NCBI GenBank assembly: GCA_035581425.1 | Contig: DATJVP010000137.1 | Coordinates: 1 to 64,000 of the forward strand | Direction: 5' to 3' | DNA length: 64,000 bases | From: DASZHJ01 sp035581425 | GTDB lineage: Bacteria > Pseudomonadota > Alphaproteobacteria > ATCC43930 > CGMCC-115725 | Shown here: one piece after another, positions 1 through 7,784 of the stretch | Layout of the letters: every line of letters begins with the position of its first letter | Position numbering within the stretch: position 1 is the first letter of the stretch | The notes under the pieces: model-generated | What the model saw: only the letters and a program-made list of their open reading frames with translations | Told to the model about the DNA's origin: nothing | The model's database searches: none | Made by a program: the position numbers and the translations under genes

Positions 1-1
1 A

Positions 2-106
2 ATTCTATTCTCTTCGGTGCCGGAACCCAACACTCTGGCGCTGATTGGCGCAGGGCTCCTTGGGTTCGGTCTATTGGCGCGGCGCCGGGCACGGCGCGCC
101 GCCTGA
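2..106 (+). CDS. PEP-CTERM sorting-signal protein, C-terminal end only
   Basis: Reading frame 2 from the window edge gives a 34-residue tail with the full tripartite PEP-CTERM signal: a VPEPN motif, a hydrophobic stretch rich in Leu and Gly, and a terminal basic cluster (ARRRARRAA) before TGA. In known systems such tails are cut by an exosortase and the protein goes to the exterior or an exopolysaccharide matrix. The rest of the protein lies left of the window, so its function is unknown. A terminator follows about 50 bp downstream. The sugar transferase at 13202-14599 belongs to the PEP-CTERM-associated type, which supports the reading. No exosortase gene is present here. Confidence 0.85.
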   Translation: MLFSSVPEPNTLALIGAGLLGFGLLARRRARRAA

Positions 107-156
107 CGGAACACAGGCGAGGGCCGTAAAAGCGATCTCCCGGTCCTAGTCTCAGC

Positions 157-199
157 AAAGAGCTTCCCCGGCAAATCCGGGGAGGCTCTTCTGCTTTTT
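157..199 (+). terminator. Rho-independent terminator
   Basis: A stem of about 13 bp (AAGAGC-TTCCCCGG paired with CCGGGGAGGCTCTT, one G-T type mismatch) closes a 5-nt CAAAT loop. A T-run (CTGCTTTTT) follows on the plus strand. It ends the PEP-CTERM gene and separates it from the converging minus-strand operon that stops at 215. Confidence 0.85.
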
Positions 200-214
200 G
201 GACCGGGCGCGCTC

Positions 215-1372
215 TCAGGCGCGTACGATCCCAACCTCGGCCGGGGTGAGCCCCAGGCGCCTTGCGGTCTTGCCCAATTCCTTCTCCAGCATCCAGCCCG
301 TGCGGGCTGAGTATTCGAGCATCTCGAAGACGCTGCGCCAGAATTGGCCATCGGCCTTCCCGGCCCGCACCTGGCTCGCGAATTCGGGCTCGAAACTCGC
401 GTATCCAAGGCGGAGATAGTCGGCGACGATCATCATGGGGATGATGACGTTGTTGGTGAGGAGCGGGCTGTCGTTCCCAGGCTTGATGAGGTCGAGCTCG
501 ACGACGCGATCCTGGATCGCCTGCTCCTCATAACGCCAGGCATAGAAGGGATGAATGAACCGCGGCCAGCACTCCCGCGGAAACCGCGCGGGGTCCCACC
601 AATGCTCGAGCTCGGCGGGCCCGTAAACATCGCCGAGCGGCTTGCCCAGGGTCTCCGTGACCTTCGCCAGCGCCTGCTCCTGCGGGACCTCGAAGGAGCG
701 CACGCCGAAAATGCGCTCGATCTGCGCCCAGGAGAGACCGCTCACCAGCAGCGGGATCCTGTGTGTCGCCGCAAAGATCTTGGCGACCGAGAAGCCGAGA
801 TCGGCATCGATCCGGTCGACGGTCTCGAAGCACCCCTTTCCCTCCTCGCGCAGGCGGCAGGCAAGGCGGAACGACTTCCGATAGAGGGATCGCGCGGGCT
901 TCAGCGTGACCTGATCGACGTCGAGGCGCTCCGCGGCACGCGCGGCATTCGCGAGGGCAATCGGGCTCATGAAGCTGTTGTCGATCGTCAGGGCGACGAG
1001 ACGCAGCCGCGGATAGCGTCGCTTGAGCTCGTACACGAGCAAGGCGCTGTCCTTTCCGCCGCTCAGCATCACGCAGGCATCATAACCGCCCGCACCCTTG
1101 CCCTCGTATTCCTTGAAGACCGCGTCGATCTCTGCCGCGAGTGTTTCCAGCTTACGGGCATCCGCGACGGTATCGGCGGGCTCCGCGACGCCCGCCCGGC
1201 ATTCCCTGCAGAGCCCGGTCTCGTCCAGCGGGGAATAGGCGCTGGAGACGACGCAGTTGCGGCAGCGCTCGTGGAGATGACGCTTCACGAACCGCCGGTG
1301 GACGCGCCAGAGGTATTTCGCGTGGAATTGGAAGAGCCGCGCGCGCAGGATCAGTGTGGTCGTGTCGCTCAT
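215..1372 (-). CDS. PP-loop ATPase, N-acetyl-sugar-amidotransferase-like (adenine nucleotide alpha hydrolase fold)
   Basis: The protein has 385 residues from the ATG at 1372, chosen because it lies just after the upstream stop at 1396; the longer frame would start inside that gene. A zinc-ribbon-like pair of knuckles (C37, C40, C55, C58, within an FDE-G-C-type context) precedes the PP-loop SGGKDS at 104-109. This layout matches WbpG/PseA-type N-acetyl sugar amidotransferases and related enzymes that adenylate a carbonyl or carboxyl and exchange it with nitrogen or sulfur. It is the last gene of the acyltransferase, ThiF-nitroreductase, SDR operon, so it probably finishes a small molecule or surface sugar. 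No glutamine amidotransferase partner lies next to it. The exact substrate is unknown. Confidence 0.75.
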   Translation of the reverse strand: MSDTTTLILRARLFQFHAKYLWRVHRRFVKRHLHERCRNCVVSSAYSPLDETGLCRECRAGVAEPADTVADARKLETLAAEIDAVFKEYEGKGAGGYDACVMLSGGKDSALLVYELKRRYPRLRLVALTIDNSFMSPIALANAARAAERLDVDQVTLKPARSLYRKSFRLACRLREEGKGCFETVDRIDADLGFSVAKIFAATHRIPLLVSGLSWAQIERIFGVRSFEVPQEQALAKVTETLGKPLGDVYGPAELEHWWDPARFPRECWPRFIHPFYAWRYEEQAIQDRVVELDLIKPGNDSPLLTNNVIIPMMIVADYLRLGYASFEPEFASQVRAGKADGQFWRSVFEMLEYSARTGWMLEKELGKTARRLGLTPAEVGIVRA

Positions 1373-1395
1373 CGGCCGTCCGCTGCCCGAAAGTC

Positions 1396-2418
1396 CTAGA
1401 CCGCCGCCGCCTCGGAGCCCGCGGCGCCGCGGGCCGGTAGCATCTTCGTTGCCACCATCCACTGGTAGCAATCCATGAGCATGGTCGCGAGGCTCGAGGG
1501 CTTGTAGCCGAGCTCCTCGATCGCCTTGGTGGAATCGCAGAGCACAGTCTCGCAGAGGATGTCGGCCATGGGGGGCGTCAGCATCGGCTCGGTACCGACG
1601 ATGCGCGAGAAGCGATACTCGATGCGGCCCGCAAGTCGGAAAAGCCAGGCCGGGAGGATCACCATCGGGCCGGCCCGGTCGAGGATTTCCGCGATCTCCT
1701 TTGCGACCCCGTAATGCGAGGCGTCGACGCCGCCGAGGCAGTAGTGCTCGCCCTTGCGTCCCTTGTGGAAGGCGCTCACGTGCACTTCTGCCACCTTGCG
1801 CATGTGGCAGATGCTGGCCGAGCCGGGAGGCGCCGCTGGCACCCGCAGTCCGCGCTGAATCTCTCGGAACATCTTCGACCAGGTCGCCTTGTCGTAGGCG
1901 CCGAAAATCGCGGAGGGGTGCAGGAACACGGCGTCGAGGCCGCGCTCGACACCCTTCTCGACCTCGAGCTCCGCGAGGTATTTCGAGTGGATGTAGGCAT
2001 ATTTCGAGGAGGTGTTGGCGGGTGAGGCCTCAGTGATCCTCTTCCCTCCCTCGAAATCGTAGGTGAGGATGGTGGAGGTGTAGACGAAACGCCTAGCCTT
2101 CTTCGCGAGCGCGACGTCGACGACGTTTCGGGTGCCGAGCTCGTTGATGTCGTACTGGTCCTTCTCATCTTCGGGCTTGAGGAAGCCGACCGAGCCCGCC
2201 GCATGGAAGACGGCGTCGACGCCTGGGGGCATGCCTTGCTCGAGGGACGCCTTGTCGCGGACGTCGCCGACTACGAAGGTGACGCCGGGGATCCGCTTCA
2301 GCTCCGAGAGGTCGGAGCTCGGGCGATGGAAGGCGAAGATCTCCCAGCCATCCTTCGCGAGCTCCTGCAGGAGGTGGATGCCGAGGAACCCCGTCGGTCC
2401 CGTGACGAATGCTCTCAT
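1396..2418 (-). CDS. NAD(P)-dependent epimerase/reductase, extended SDR family
   Basis: The 340-residue protein has the N-terminal dinucleotide loop GPTGFLG (7-13) and the catalytic Ser115 and YIHSK (142-146) of extended short-chain dehydrogenases. It is closest in style to dihydroflavonol-4-reductase/3-beta-HSD-like epimerases, not to classic nucleotide-sugar epimerases. Its ATG overlaps the TGA of the ThiF-nitroreductase gene (ATGA at 2415-2418), so the two are translationally coupled. It most likely reduces or oxidises an intermediate made by the operon. The substrate cannot be read from sequence. Confidence 0.8.
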   Translation of the reverse strand: MRAFVTGPTGFLGIHLLQELAKDGWEIFAFHRPSSDLSELKRIPGVTFVVGDVRDKASLEQGMPPGVDAVFHAAGSVGFLKPEDEKDQYDINELGTRNVVDVALAKKARRFVYTSTILTYDFEGGKRITEASPANTSSKYAYIHSKYLAELEVEKGVERGLDAVFLHPSAIFGAYDKATWSKMFREIQRGLRVPAAPPGSASICHMRKVAEVHVSAFHKGRKGEHYCLGGVDASHYGVAKEIAEILDRAGPMVILPAWLFRLAGRIEYRFSRIVGTEPMLTPPMADILCETVLCDSTKAIEELGYKPSSLATMLMDCYQWMVATKMLPARGAAGSEAAAV

Positions 2419-4484
2419 GGAGATCTCCCATAGGTTCCGGTCGCGCGCAGGTCGGGGGCTTCGCGCTCGGCGCGCTCTTCGGGGACCAGCAATTCCTCGA
2501 GTTCCCGCCGCGTCGAGCGCGCAGAAACGGCCGCGGACGCCGGCATCCCTACGCGACCCCGGAAAACGACACGAGGCCCGGCGGCTCCGAGCTCGTCCTT
2601 CATCCGCTCCGCGAGACGGTGAGCCTGTTTTAAGATCCCGCTATCGCACGTGAAGGGCGCATGATCGCGGCCGTAGATCGCAAAGCAGAGCGGAGCGAGA
2701 CTCGGCTGCATGCGCAGCCCGAGCCGCGCGGCCGTGAGCCAGAAGCGCTGCAGCGCCTGTCCCGCCTCGATGAGGAATTGGGGACCGTCGCGCTTCGCCT
2801 CGTCCTCTCGTGCGCGGACGCTGAAATGACCGGCGCAGAAAAGGCCGGGAATGAGATCCATCTCGAGCCGCGCGATCGAGGTACCCATCAGTCGGTTCGC
2901 GCGATCGACGCGGCGCCAGTTTCGCATGAGCCAGCCACTGAGGCGTCGAGCGAGCGGATCCAGCCCGATCGCGGTCGAGGGAATTCCCGTGGGGCTGAAG
3001 TTGCGTTCCCAATCGAGGATCTTGCGATGAACCGCATAGGCCTCGGGAATGCGCAACCGGATATCCGTCGCGGCTGCATTGAGGCGAGCTTGCCTCCAGC
3101 GCTCCCCGAGGGTCTCGTGCCACTCGATCGAGAAACCCGGACCCAAGGCTTCCGTCAACGATCTCTTCTGATCGCCGGTGAGCGGAGCCGACCGATAGGC
3201 GCCGCGGTCTACCGACCGAATGGGAAGGAAGGGCAGAAGCTCGTCCGCAACGACCTGCGGACCTCGCGGCAGCTCGACGGAAATCCGATGTACGCCATCC
3301 TGTCGTCCCAGATAGTTCCAGTACATCCAGCGCTTGCGGCCGGATGCGGCGACACGCAGCGTCTCCAGCAGGAAGCCCGCGGCCAAGAGGGTGGGCTCGC
3401 CGTCCCGGTAGTCGTAGACGTCGCCCGTGCCTTTGATGTGCACGATGAGGCGATCCTCGGTCACAGTCTCGAAGCGCCAGGGCTGTATGTTGTCGCCGCT
3501 CGGCGCCCAGCGTGCCGCGTCCAAGATCGCTTCCATGTCCGTCTTGGGGACGCGCGGGGACGGGATCGCGTCGCGCGACAACCGCTCGCTGAGGCGATAG
3601 GCGATTGCGAGCTTCAGCCGCTGGATGGGGTTTCGGTTCCCGCCAGGCAGCCAGCCGCGCTTCCATTTGGCGCTGTAGGCGTCGAATTGGTGATACCGGG
3701 GCGCCGCACGGACGCGGCCGCGCTTCAGGAGCAGCTTCACCACCTCCGCCGCCGCAACCCCCGCACAGAGCTCGCAGGCGATGCCTGTGGATGGTCCCCG
3801 CATCCCCTTGAGGTCGATACGCGAGGGATCGACGAGGTAGGAGCGCTGGAACGCGCGCGGCGTCAGTCCCAGGGCGAAATTGACGCGCTGCCGCTCCGGC
3901 GAAAGGCCCTCGAGCCGAAAATACTGCTCGAAGGTCATCCCGCCGGGCACGAAGACCAGATAACCCGTGCCCATCCCGATCGGGCCGGCGATGACCACGG
4001 GAATGCCGAGGTCGTGGCAGCGCGCGAACAGCTTCTGACGGAGGTCGAGCACGAAGAAATCGAGGGAGTCCACGTAGACGTCGACCCCCGAGAGAAAGGC
4101 ATCGAGATTGGTCTCGTCGATGCCTTCGTGAAAGATCGCGAGCTTGAGCGTCGGATTTATCTCCCGCGCCATTTTCGCCATGGTCTCGGCCTTGGGCTTT
4201 CCCAAGGAGGCCATTGACGCTCCAGCCTGCCGATTGAGGTTCGCGAGCTCGAAGGTATCGAAGTCGGCGATGCTGAATGCGCCGATGCCGAGACGTGTTA
4301 GTGTCAGGAGATGCGATCCCCCAACGCCGCCCATCCCAGCGATCGCGATCTTCTTGCCGCGGAGGACCTGCTGCTCCGCCGCTGTCAGCCAGCCGAGATT
4401 GCGGCTGAAGGCTTCCTCATAGCAGAAGCCTGCGGCGCTGGCCGACGCCCTGCGTAGTCCTACAGATTTCGCCCCCGTATCCAT
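2415..4484 (-). CDS. ThiF-type E1-like adenylyltransferase fused to a nitroreductase domain
   Basis: This is a 689-residue two-domain protein. Residues about 45-290 are a ThiF/MoeB/UBA fold: GMGGVGG at 50-56 binds ATP, DFDTFELANLNRQ at 74-86 is the E1 signature, and a CELC pair sits in the segment before the last helix. From about residue 313 a nitroreductase domain begins with the FMN-binding signature RWAPSGDNIQPW. The same order occurs in the mycobacterial MoeY/Rv1355c type. E1 domains adenylate a C-terminal or free carboxylate; nitroreductase domains oxidise or reduce azoline-like or quinone groups with FMN. Its start lies 9 bp after the acyltransferase stop. Role in the operon: inferred activation plus redox step on an acylated product. 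Confidence 0.85.
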   Translation of the reverse strand: MDTGAKSVGLRRASASAAGFCYEEAFSRNLGWLTAAEQQVLRGKKIAIAGMGGVGGSHLLTLTRLGIGAFSIADFDTFELANLNRQAGASMASLGKPKAETMAKMAREINPTLKLAIFHEGIDETNLDAFLSGVDVYVDSLDFFVLDLRQKLFARCHDLGIPVVIAGPIGMGTGYLVFVPGGMTFEQYFRLEGLSPERQRVNFALGLTPRAFQRSYLVDPSRIDLKGMRGPSTGIACELCAGVAAAEVVKLLLKRGRVRAAPRYHQFDAYSAKWKRGWLPGGNRNPIQRLKLAIAYRLSERLSRDAIPSPRVPKTDMEAILDAARWAPSGDNIQPWRFETVTEDRLIVHIKGTGDVYDYRDGEPTLLAAGFLLETLRVAASGRKRWMYWNYLGRQDGVHRISVELPRGPQVVADELLPFLPIRSVDRGAYRSAPLTGDQKRSLTEALGPGFSIEWHETLGERWRQARLNAAATDIRLRIPEAYAVHRKILDWERNFSPTGIPSTAIGLDPLARRLSGWLMRNWRRVDRANRLMGTSIARLEMDLIPGLFCAGHFSVRAREDEAKRDGPQFLIEAGQALQRFWLTAARLGLRMQPSLAPLCFAIYGRDHAPFTCDSGILKQAHRLAERMKDELGAAGPRVVFRGRVGMPASAAVSARSTRRELEELLVPEERAEREAPDLRATGTYGRSP

Positions 4485-4493
4485 GCGTCGGGC

Positions 4494-5327
4494 TCAGCCG
4501 CGGATGTCCGCACATTGCAGGACGCCCTCGCTCGGCGCGTTCTTGACGCGCGGACGAGACGTCCAGAGCCGTCCGCAATCCGTGATGACCTCCCAAACGT
4601 CCGGCCGCTCCCTCTCAATGCGCGCGAAGAATTCGCGGAGTTCGGCGTAACAAGGCTGCCGCCAGCCGTGATAGTCGACGGTCGGGCCCAGGGGCTCGAA
4701 GTGAATACCGAAGCGAGTGAGCAATCGCAGCAGCGCGGGGTCCATGACGGCACAGATGTGGGTCACACCGCGCGCGGCGCCGATGCGAAGCGCCAAGGTC
4801 ATCAATCCAAGCGTGATGTGCGGAATGACCCGGCGCCCGTCCTTCAGGAGGTCTTCGGGGTCGCTGGGAAGGCCGTAGTCGCCATCGCCGACGCGGCGGC
4901 GGAATGCGCGCGAGATCGCAAACCGGGAGAGCTCGGCCGTCGTCTCGAGCGGAAGCACAGAAGAATTGATATCCTTCGCGCGCTCGCAGACCTCATGGAA
5001 CGGCAGCGAGCCGGAGGTGGCTCCGGGCTTGTGCAGCACGAGGCGGATCGTTCCGACGGTGGCCCCGGAAGCCCGATGCCGCAGGAGCGCCTGCGCGGAA
5101 TGGGCGTCGTATTTGTCGCGCTCGAGACCGCCGGGGTTATCGGCGGGGTCGAGGAAATTGTGCTCGACGCAATAGACCTGGTAGCGCAGGCGATGCGCCT
5201 CGGCGAGCAATTCCTCCGTCTCGGCGATGCGTCCCTCGAAGGTCTTCCAGTAGACCTCGTGTAGTGGAACGGAATTGGGCCTCGGCCAGGCGTCCAATTC
5301 CGTCGCGGTGTTTCGCAGCAATCGCAT
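4494..5327 (-). CDS. PEP-CTERM/exosortase-associated acyltransferase (FeeM/LuxI-like GNAT fold)
   Basis: This 277-residue protein resembles the PEP-CTERM/exosortase system-associated acyltransferase family, related to N-acyl amino acid synthases (FeeM) and acyl-homoserine lactone synthases. Visible features are the RYQVYCVEHNF segment near the N-terminus, the AELSRFAISRAFRR segment in the middle, and a C-terminal GNAT-like core. I chose the ATG at 5327, preceded by AGGAAAG, over an upstream frame start at 5396. It is the first gene of a four-gene operon. An unusual inverted repeat (5414-5449) sits about 90 bp upstream. Expected chemistry is transfer of an acyl group to an amine, giving an acylated amino acid or signal-like product (inference). 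Confidence 0.82.
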   Translation of the reverse strand: MRLLRNTATELDAWPRPNSVPLHEVYWKTFEGRIAETEELLAEAHRLRYQVYCVEHNFLDPADNPGGLERDKYDAHSAQALLRHRASGATVGTIRLVLHKPGATSGSLPFHEVCERAKDINSSVLPLETTAELSRFAISRAFRRRVGDGDYGLPSDPEDLLKDGRRVIPHITLGLMTLALRIGAARGVTHICAVMDPALLRLLTRFGIHFEPLGPTVDYHGWRQPCYAELREFFARIERERPDVWEVITDCGRLWTSRPRVKNAPSEGVLQCADIRG

Positions 5328-5770
5328 TCGTTTGTTCTTTCCTACCTTGCCGGTCGAGGCGCCAGCTCCCTGCCGACGCACCAAGACCCCGACCACATTG
5401 CCGGCAGCCTACGGCAGCAGCGATTAAAGGAAGCTTTAACCACTGCTCCAATTTGCCAATATTGCTGTGATTTTCTCGGGGCAAAAGAGCCAGTCATTAC
5501 AATTTTGATTAAAAGTTGAGAATATAATACAAATAGATATTTGGTTAATCGAAACGAATTCTTGATCATATCGAGTTGCTTTGATGCCGAACAGGGCTCG
5601 CGACGGGCGCCGATTTCTTTTACACCCGGCGAGATCGCCTTCGGCGAATGGCCCTCAACGCCTTGATTTACTTGGATTGGCCTGCATCTTGCACGCCTTG
5701 GGCGTGGGTGCGTTCGTCGGTGGAGCGCATCGGTGGTTTCGTGGAACTTTGAACTGTGCGATAATAGTAT
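5328..5770. other. AT-rich intergenic region between divergent units
   Basis: No convincing gene. The middle (about 5450-5580) is conspicuously AT-rich against the GC-rich surroundings and should hold the promoters of the minus-strand acyltransferase operon and the plus-strand Cys-rich protein gene. A GATAAT hexamer at about 5759-5764 sits immediately before the ATG at 5771, too close to be an ordinary -10 for that start. I could not fix a -35/-10 pair with confidence. Confidence 0.6.
5414..5449. promoter_or_regulatory. Long imperfect inverted repeat upstream of the acyltransferase operon
   Basis: Two 16-nt arms match at 13 positions around a 4-nt GAAG centre. The inner arms are perfect: TTAAAG-GAAG-CTTTAA. 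No T-run follows on either strand, so it is not a terminator. It lies 87-122 bp upstream of the acyltransferase ATG (5327) and could be an operator or a leader hairpin. Confidence 0.5.
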
Positions 5771-6592
5771 ATGGGCATGACGGAAAACTCAGGGAGCCAC
5801 GATCGCTCGCCCGCGCGCGATGCCGAAGACGCGCCAGCAGGGCAAGAGTGCGAGTGCGGTTCCGAAACGCCATGCGCGGATCCCGTGCGCGTGGGGCCGC
5901 GGCTATTTGAGGGTCGGCGGAAATTCCTGATCGGCGGTCTCGGCGTCTCGGCCTTCGCGGTGACGCTCGCGAGCCGTCCGGCGTTGGCCGGAGGCAACGG
6001 CGGTGGCGTCAAGGCCATCAGCGCGCTCTGCTCGCCCGTGGGGTCGCACACCCAGAGCCAATTGCCCTGTGTCGGCTCCCACTGCGACTACTATTGCAAC
6101 AACGGCAAGCACTGGCAGAGCGACTGCTACAAGACGCTCCAGTCCTGCGGGTTCTCCGCGTCGACCGGGTGCAATGTCGGCCTCACATTGAAGAGCTGCC
6201 TCACCGGCTCCTACCAGAGCAGCAGCTATCATCCCAACGGCATGTGGGGCGGCCAGGGCTGGTTCGGCTCCTTCGGCAACTCCTTCAATTACGGGCAGGG
6301 GAGCAGCTATAATAAGGGCTGGTGGAACTACAAGTCAGGTTCCGATACCGGCAGCATCGAGACTTGGCTCGCCTGCGGATATCTCAACGCCAAATACCAG
6401 AGCTCGAGCTTCGGCTATACGACGAGCCAATTTGTCAGCGCCTGCAATACCGTGCTGACGCAGCACAGCTCCAGTTGCACGCTCAACATCAAATCGACGC
6501 TGTGCAAGACGATCTCGAGCTGCTGCCAGCAGAACCGCAGCCCGCTCCCCAGCTACACTTGCGGGGGCATTCAGTCGCTTTGGACGCTTTGA
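5771..6592 (+). CDS. Cys-rich exported protein with twin-arginine-like signal, copy A (HPr-rel-A-type locus)
   Basis: The 273-residue product has an unusually long, acidic, Cys-containing n-region (1-48), then RRKFLIGGLG (49-58), a hydrophobic segment and a probable cut after ALA (71-73). The mature part has about 15 Cys and is rich in Gly, Ser, Tyr and Trp. Three blocks recur with identical spacing in the protein at 9207-9896: SP-x2-SHT-x3-L-x-C, NNG-x2-W and LNA-x5-SFGY. The two are therefore homologous. The next gene starts inside its 3' end and encodes a PqqD-like carrier, followed by a kinase and a nucleotidyltransferase. It is the likely modified or exported product of this cluster (inference). 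An alternative ATG lies at 5777. Confidence 0.75.
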   Translation: MGMTENSGSHDRSPARDAEDAPAGQECECGSETPCADPVRVGPRLFEGRRKFLIGGLGVSAFAVTLASRPALAGGNGGGVKAISALCSPVGSHTQSQLPCVGSHCDYYCNNGKHWQSDCYKTLQSCGFSASTGCNVGLTLKSCLTGSYQSSSYHPNGMWGGQGWFGSFGNSFNYGQGSSYNKGWWNYKSGSDTGSIETWLACGYLNAKYQSSSFGYTTSQFVSACNTVLTQHSSSCTLNIKSTLCKTISSCCQQNRSPLPSYTCGGIQSLWTL

Positions 6593-6864
6593 CCTGGCGG
6601 CTCTCCTCTAACGATCTTCGCGCGCGGGTATGGGAAGGCCAGATGGTGGTCTTCGACACCTACTCCGGCGATACCCATTGCATGGATCGGCTGGCGACGG
6701 CGATACTCGCGCGCATGCTCGAGCGCCGCGCCGCGACGACCGACGAGCTCCGCGCCTATGTCCAGGGGCTTCCGGAATTGGCGTATGCCTTGGAAAGCGG
6801 TGACAACCCCGCGGACGTGCTGGTGGCGCTCGAGAAGTTGGGACTGGTGCAGCACGACGCATAG
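6580..6864 (+). CDS. PqqD-like peptide-chaperone protein A (HPr-rel-A type)
   Basis: About 94 residues. The FDTYSGDTHCMDRL segment, followed by a helical region ending in LVALEKLGLV, gives a winged-helix PqqD-like fold. PqqD-like proteins bind leader peptides and present them to modifying enzymes. No ATG fits: TTG at 6580 (after a GGGGG stretch) or TTG at 6589, which overlaps the TGA of the previous gene, are the candidates, so the start is uncertain. It lies between the Cys-rich protein and the HprK-like kinase, 17 bp before the latter. A second copy is at 8915-9202. Confidence 0.75.
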   Translation: MDALTWRLSSNDLRARVWEGQMVVFDTYSGDTHCMDRLATAILARMLERRAATTDELRAYVQGLPELAYALESGDNPADVLVALEKLGLVQHDA

Positions 6865-6881
6865 CGATCGGCCGACCGACC

Positions 6882-7748
6882 GTGCAGTCTCGCGAGTTCT
6901 ACCTTCGTACCGGGCCATTTCTGACGCATCTCACGACGTCGAGCCCGCGGCTGCTCGAGGCGCTACCGGCGCTCTATGACGCCCGCTGCTTCGTCGAGCG
7001 GCCGGAGTTCTGCGATTTCCACGTCTCCGTCGGCAGCCCTGCGCTCCGGCGCTGGATTAGGCCCAAGATCGAGTTCCTCTTCGAAGGCGCGCCGATCTTC
7101 ACGCCGAGCCCGATCGATCACGCGGTGCCGGTCTTCGAATCCGGTCTCAACTGGGCGATCTCGACGACGATCAATCAATACCTGATCATCCACGCCGCCG
7201 CGGTCGAGCGCGGCGGCCGGGCGATGATCATCCCGGGCTTGTCCGGGTCGGGGAAGAGCACGCTCTGCGCGGGACTCGCGTTCAGGGGCTGGCGGCTGCT
7301 CTCGGACGAACTGACGCTGATTGCGCCCGCCACCATCGAGCTCCTGGCGCTGGCGCGACCGATCAACCTCAAAAATGAGTCGATCGAGGTGGTGCGCCGC
7401 CTAAGTCCCGGCATCGTGTTCAGCCGCCCCGCCGAGGACACGCTCAAGGGCACAGTCTCGCTGGCAAAGCCGCCCGAGGACAGCATCGCGCGCATGGACG
7501 AGCGCGCACGGCCGCGCTGGATCGTGTTCCCGACTTTCGAGAAGGGCTCCGCGACAAAGCTCTCTGCCCGACCTCGCGCCGAGACCTTCGTCGAGCTTGC
7601 CGCGAACGCCATCAATTATGGCGTGCTCGGAGATGTGGGTTTCAATACCCTGGCGGAGGTGGTAACGCAGTCGCGCTGCTTCGAGCTCGCCTACGGCGAT
7701 CTCGAGGATGCCGTCCGCTTACTCACGGAATTGTCGGAATCCGCCTGA
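6882..7748 (+). CDS. HprK-related kinase A
   Basis: The 288-residue protein starts with GTG. Its C-terminal half contains the Walker A loop GLSGSGKST (119-127) and an LLSDELTLI segment where HPr kinase/phosphorylase has its second metal-binding strand. It lacks the HPr-docking N-domain of true HprK; residues 1-90 are a distinct domain. The family is known from neighbourhoods with PqqD-like proteins and a nucleotidyltransferase, as here. It probably phosphorylates a protein or peptide hydroxyl. The target is unknown and no HPr gene is nearby. Confidence 0.85.
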   Translation: MQSREFYLRTGPFLTHLTTSSPRLLEALPALYDARCFVERPEFCDFHVSVGSPALRRWIRPKIEFLFEGAPIFTPSPIDHAVPVFESGLNWAISTTINQYLIIHAAAVERGGRAMIIPGLSGSGKSTLCAGLAFRGWRLLSDELTLIAPATIELLALARPINLKNESIEVVRRLSPGIVFSRPAEDTLKGTVSLAKPPEDSIARMDERARPRWIVFPTFEKGSATKLSARPRAETFVELAANAINYGVLGDVGFNTLAEVVTQSRCFELAYGDLEDAVRLLTELSESA

Positions 7749-7784
7749 CCGAAATCGCAAGCGCACGAGGGGAAGAGCGGCGCC

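Noticed and set aside
2661..4217. A 518-codon open frame antisense to the ThiF-nitroreductase gene
   Set aside because: The sense strand has E1 and nitroreductase signatures; the antisense frame has no recognisable motif.
5401..5580. A lux-type box for the acyltransferase operon
   Set aside because: The acyltransferase is LuxI-like, but the repeat here does not match a lux box, and no LuxR-type regulator gene is in the window.
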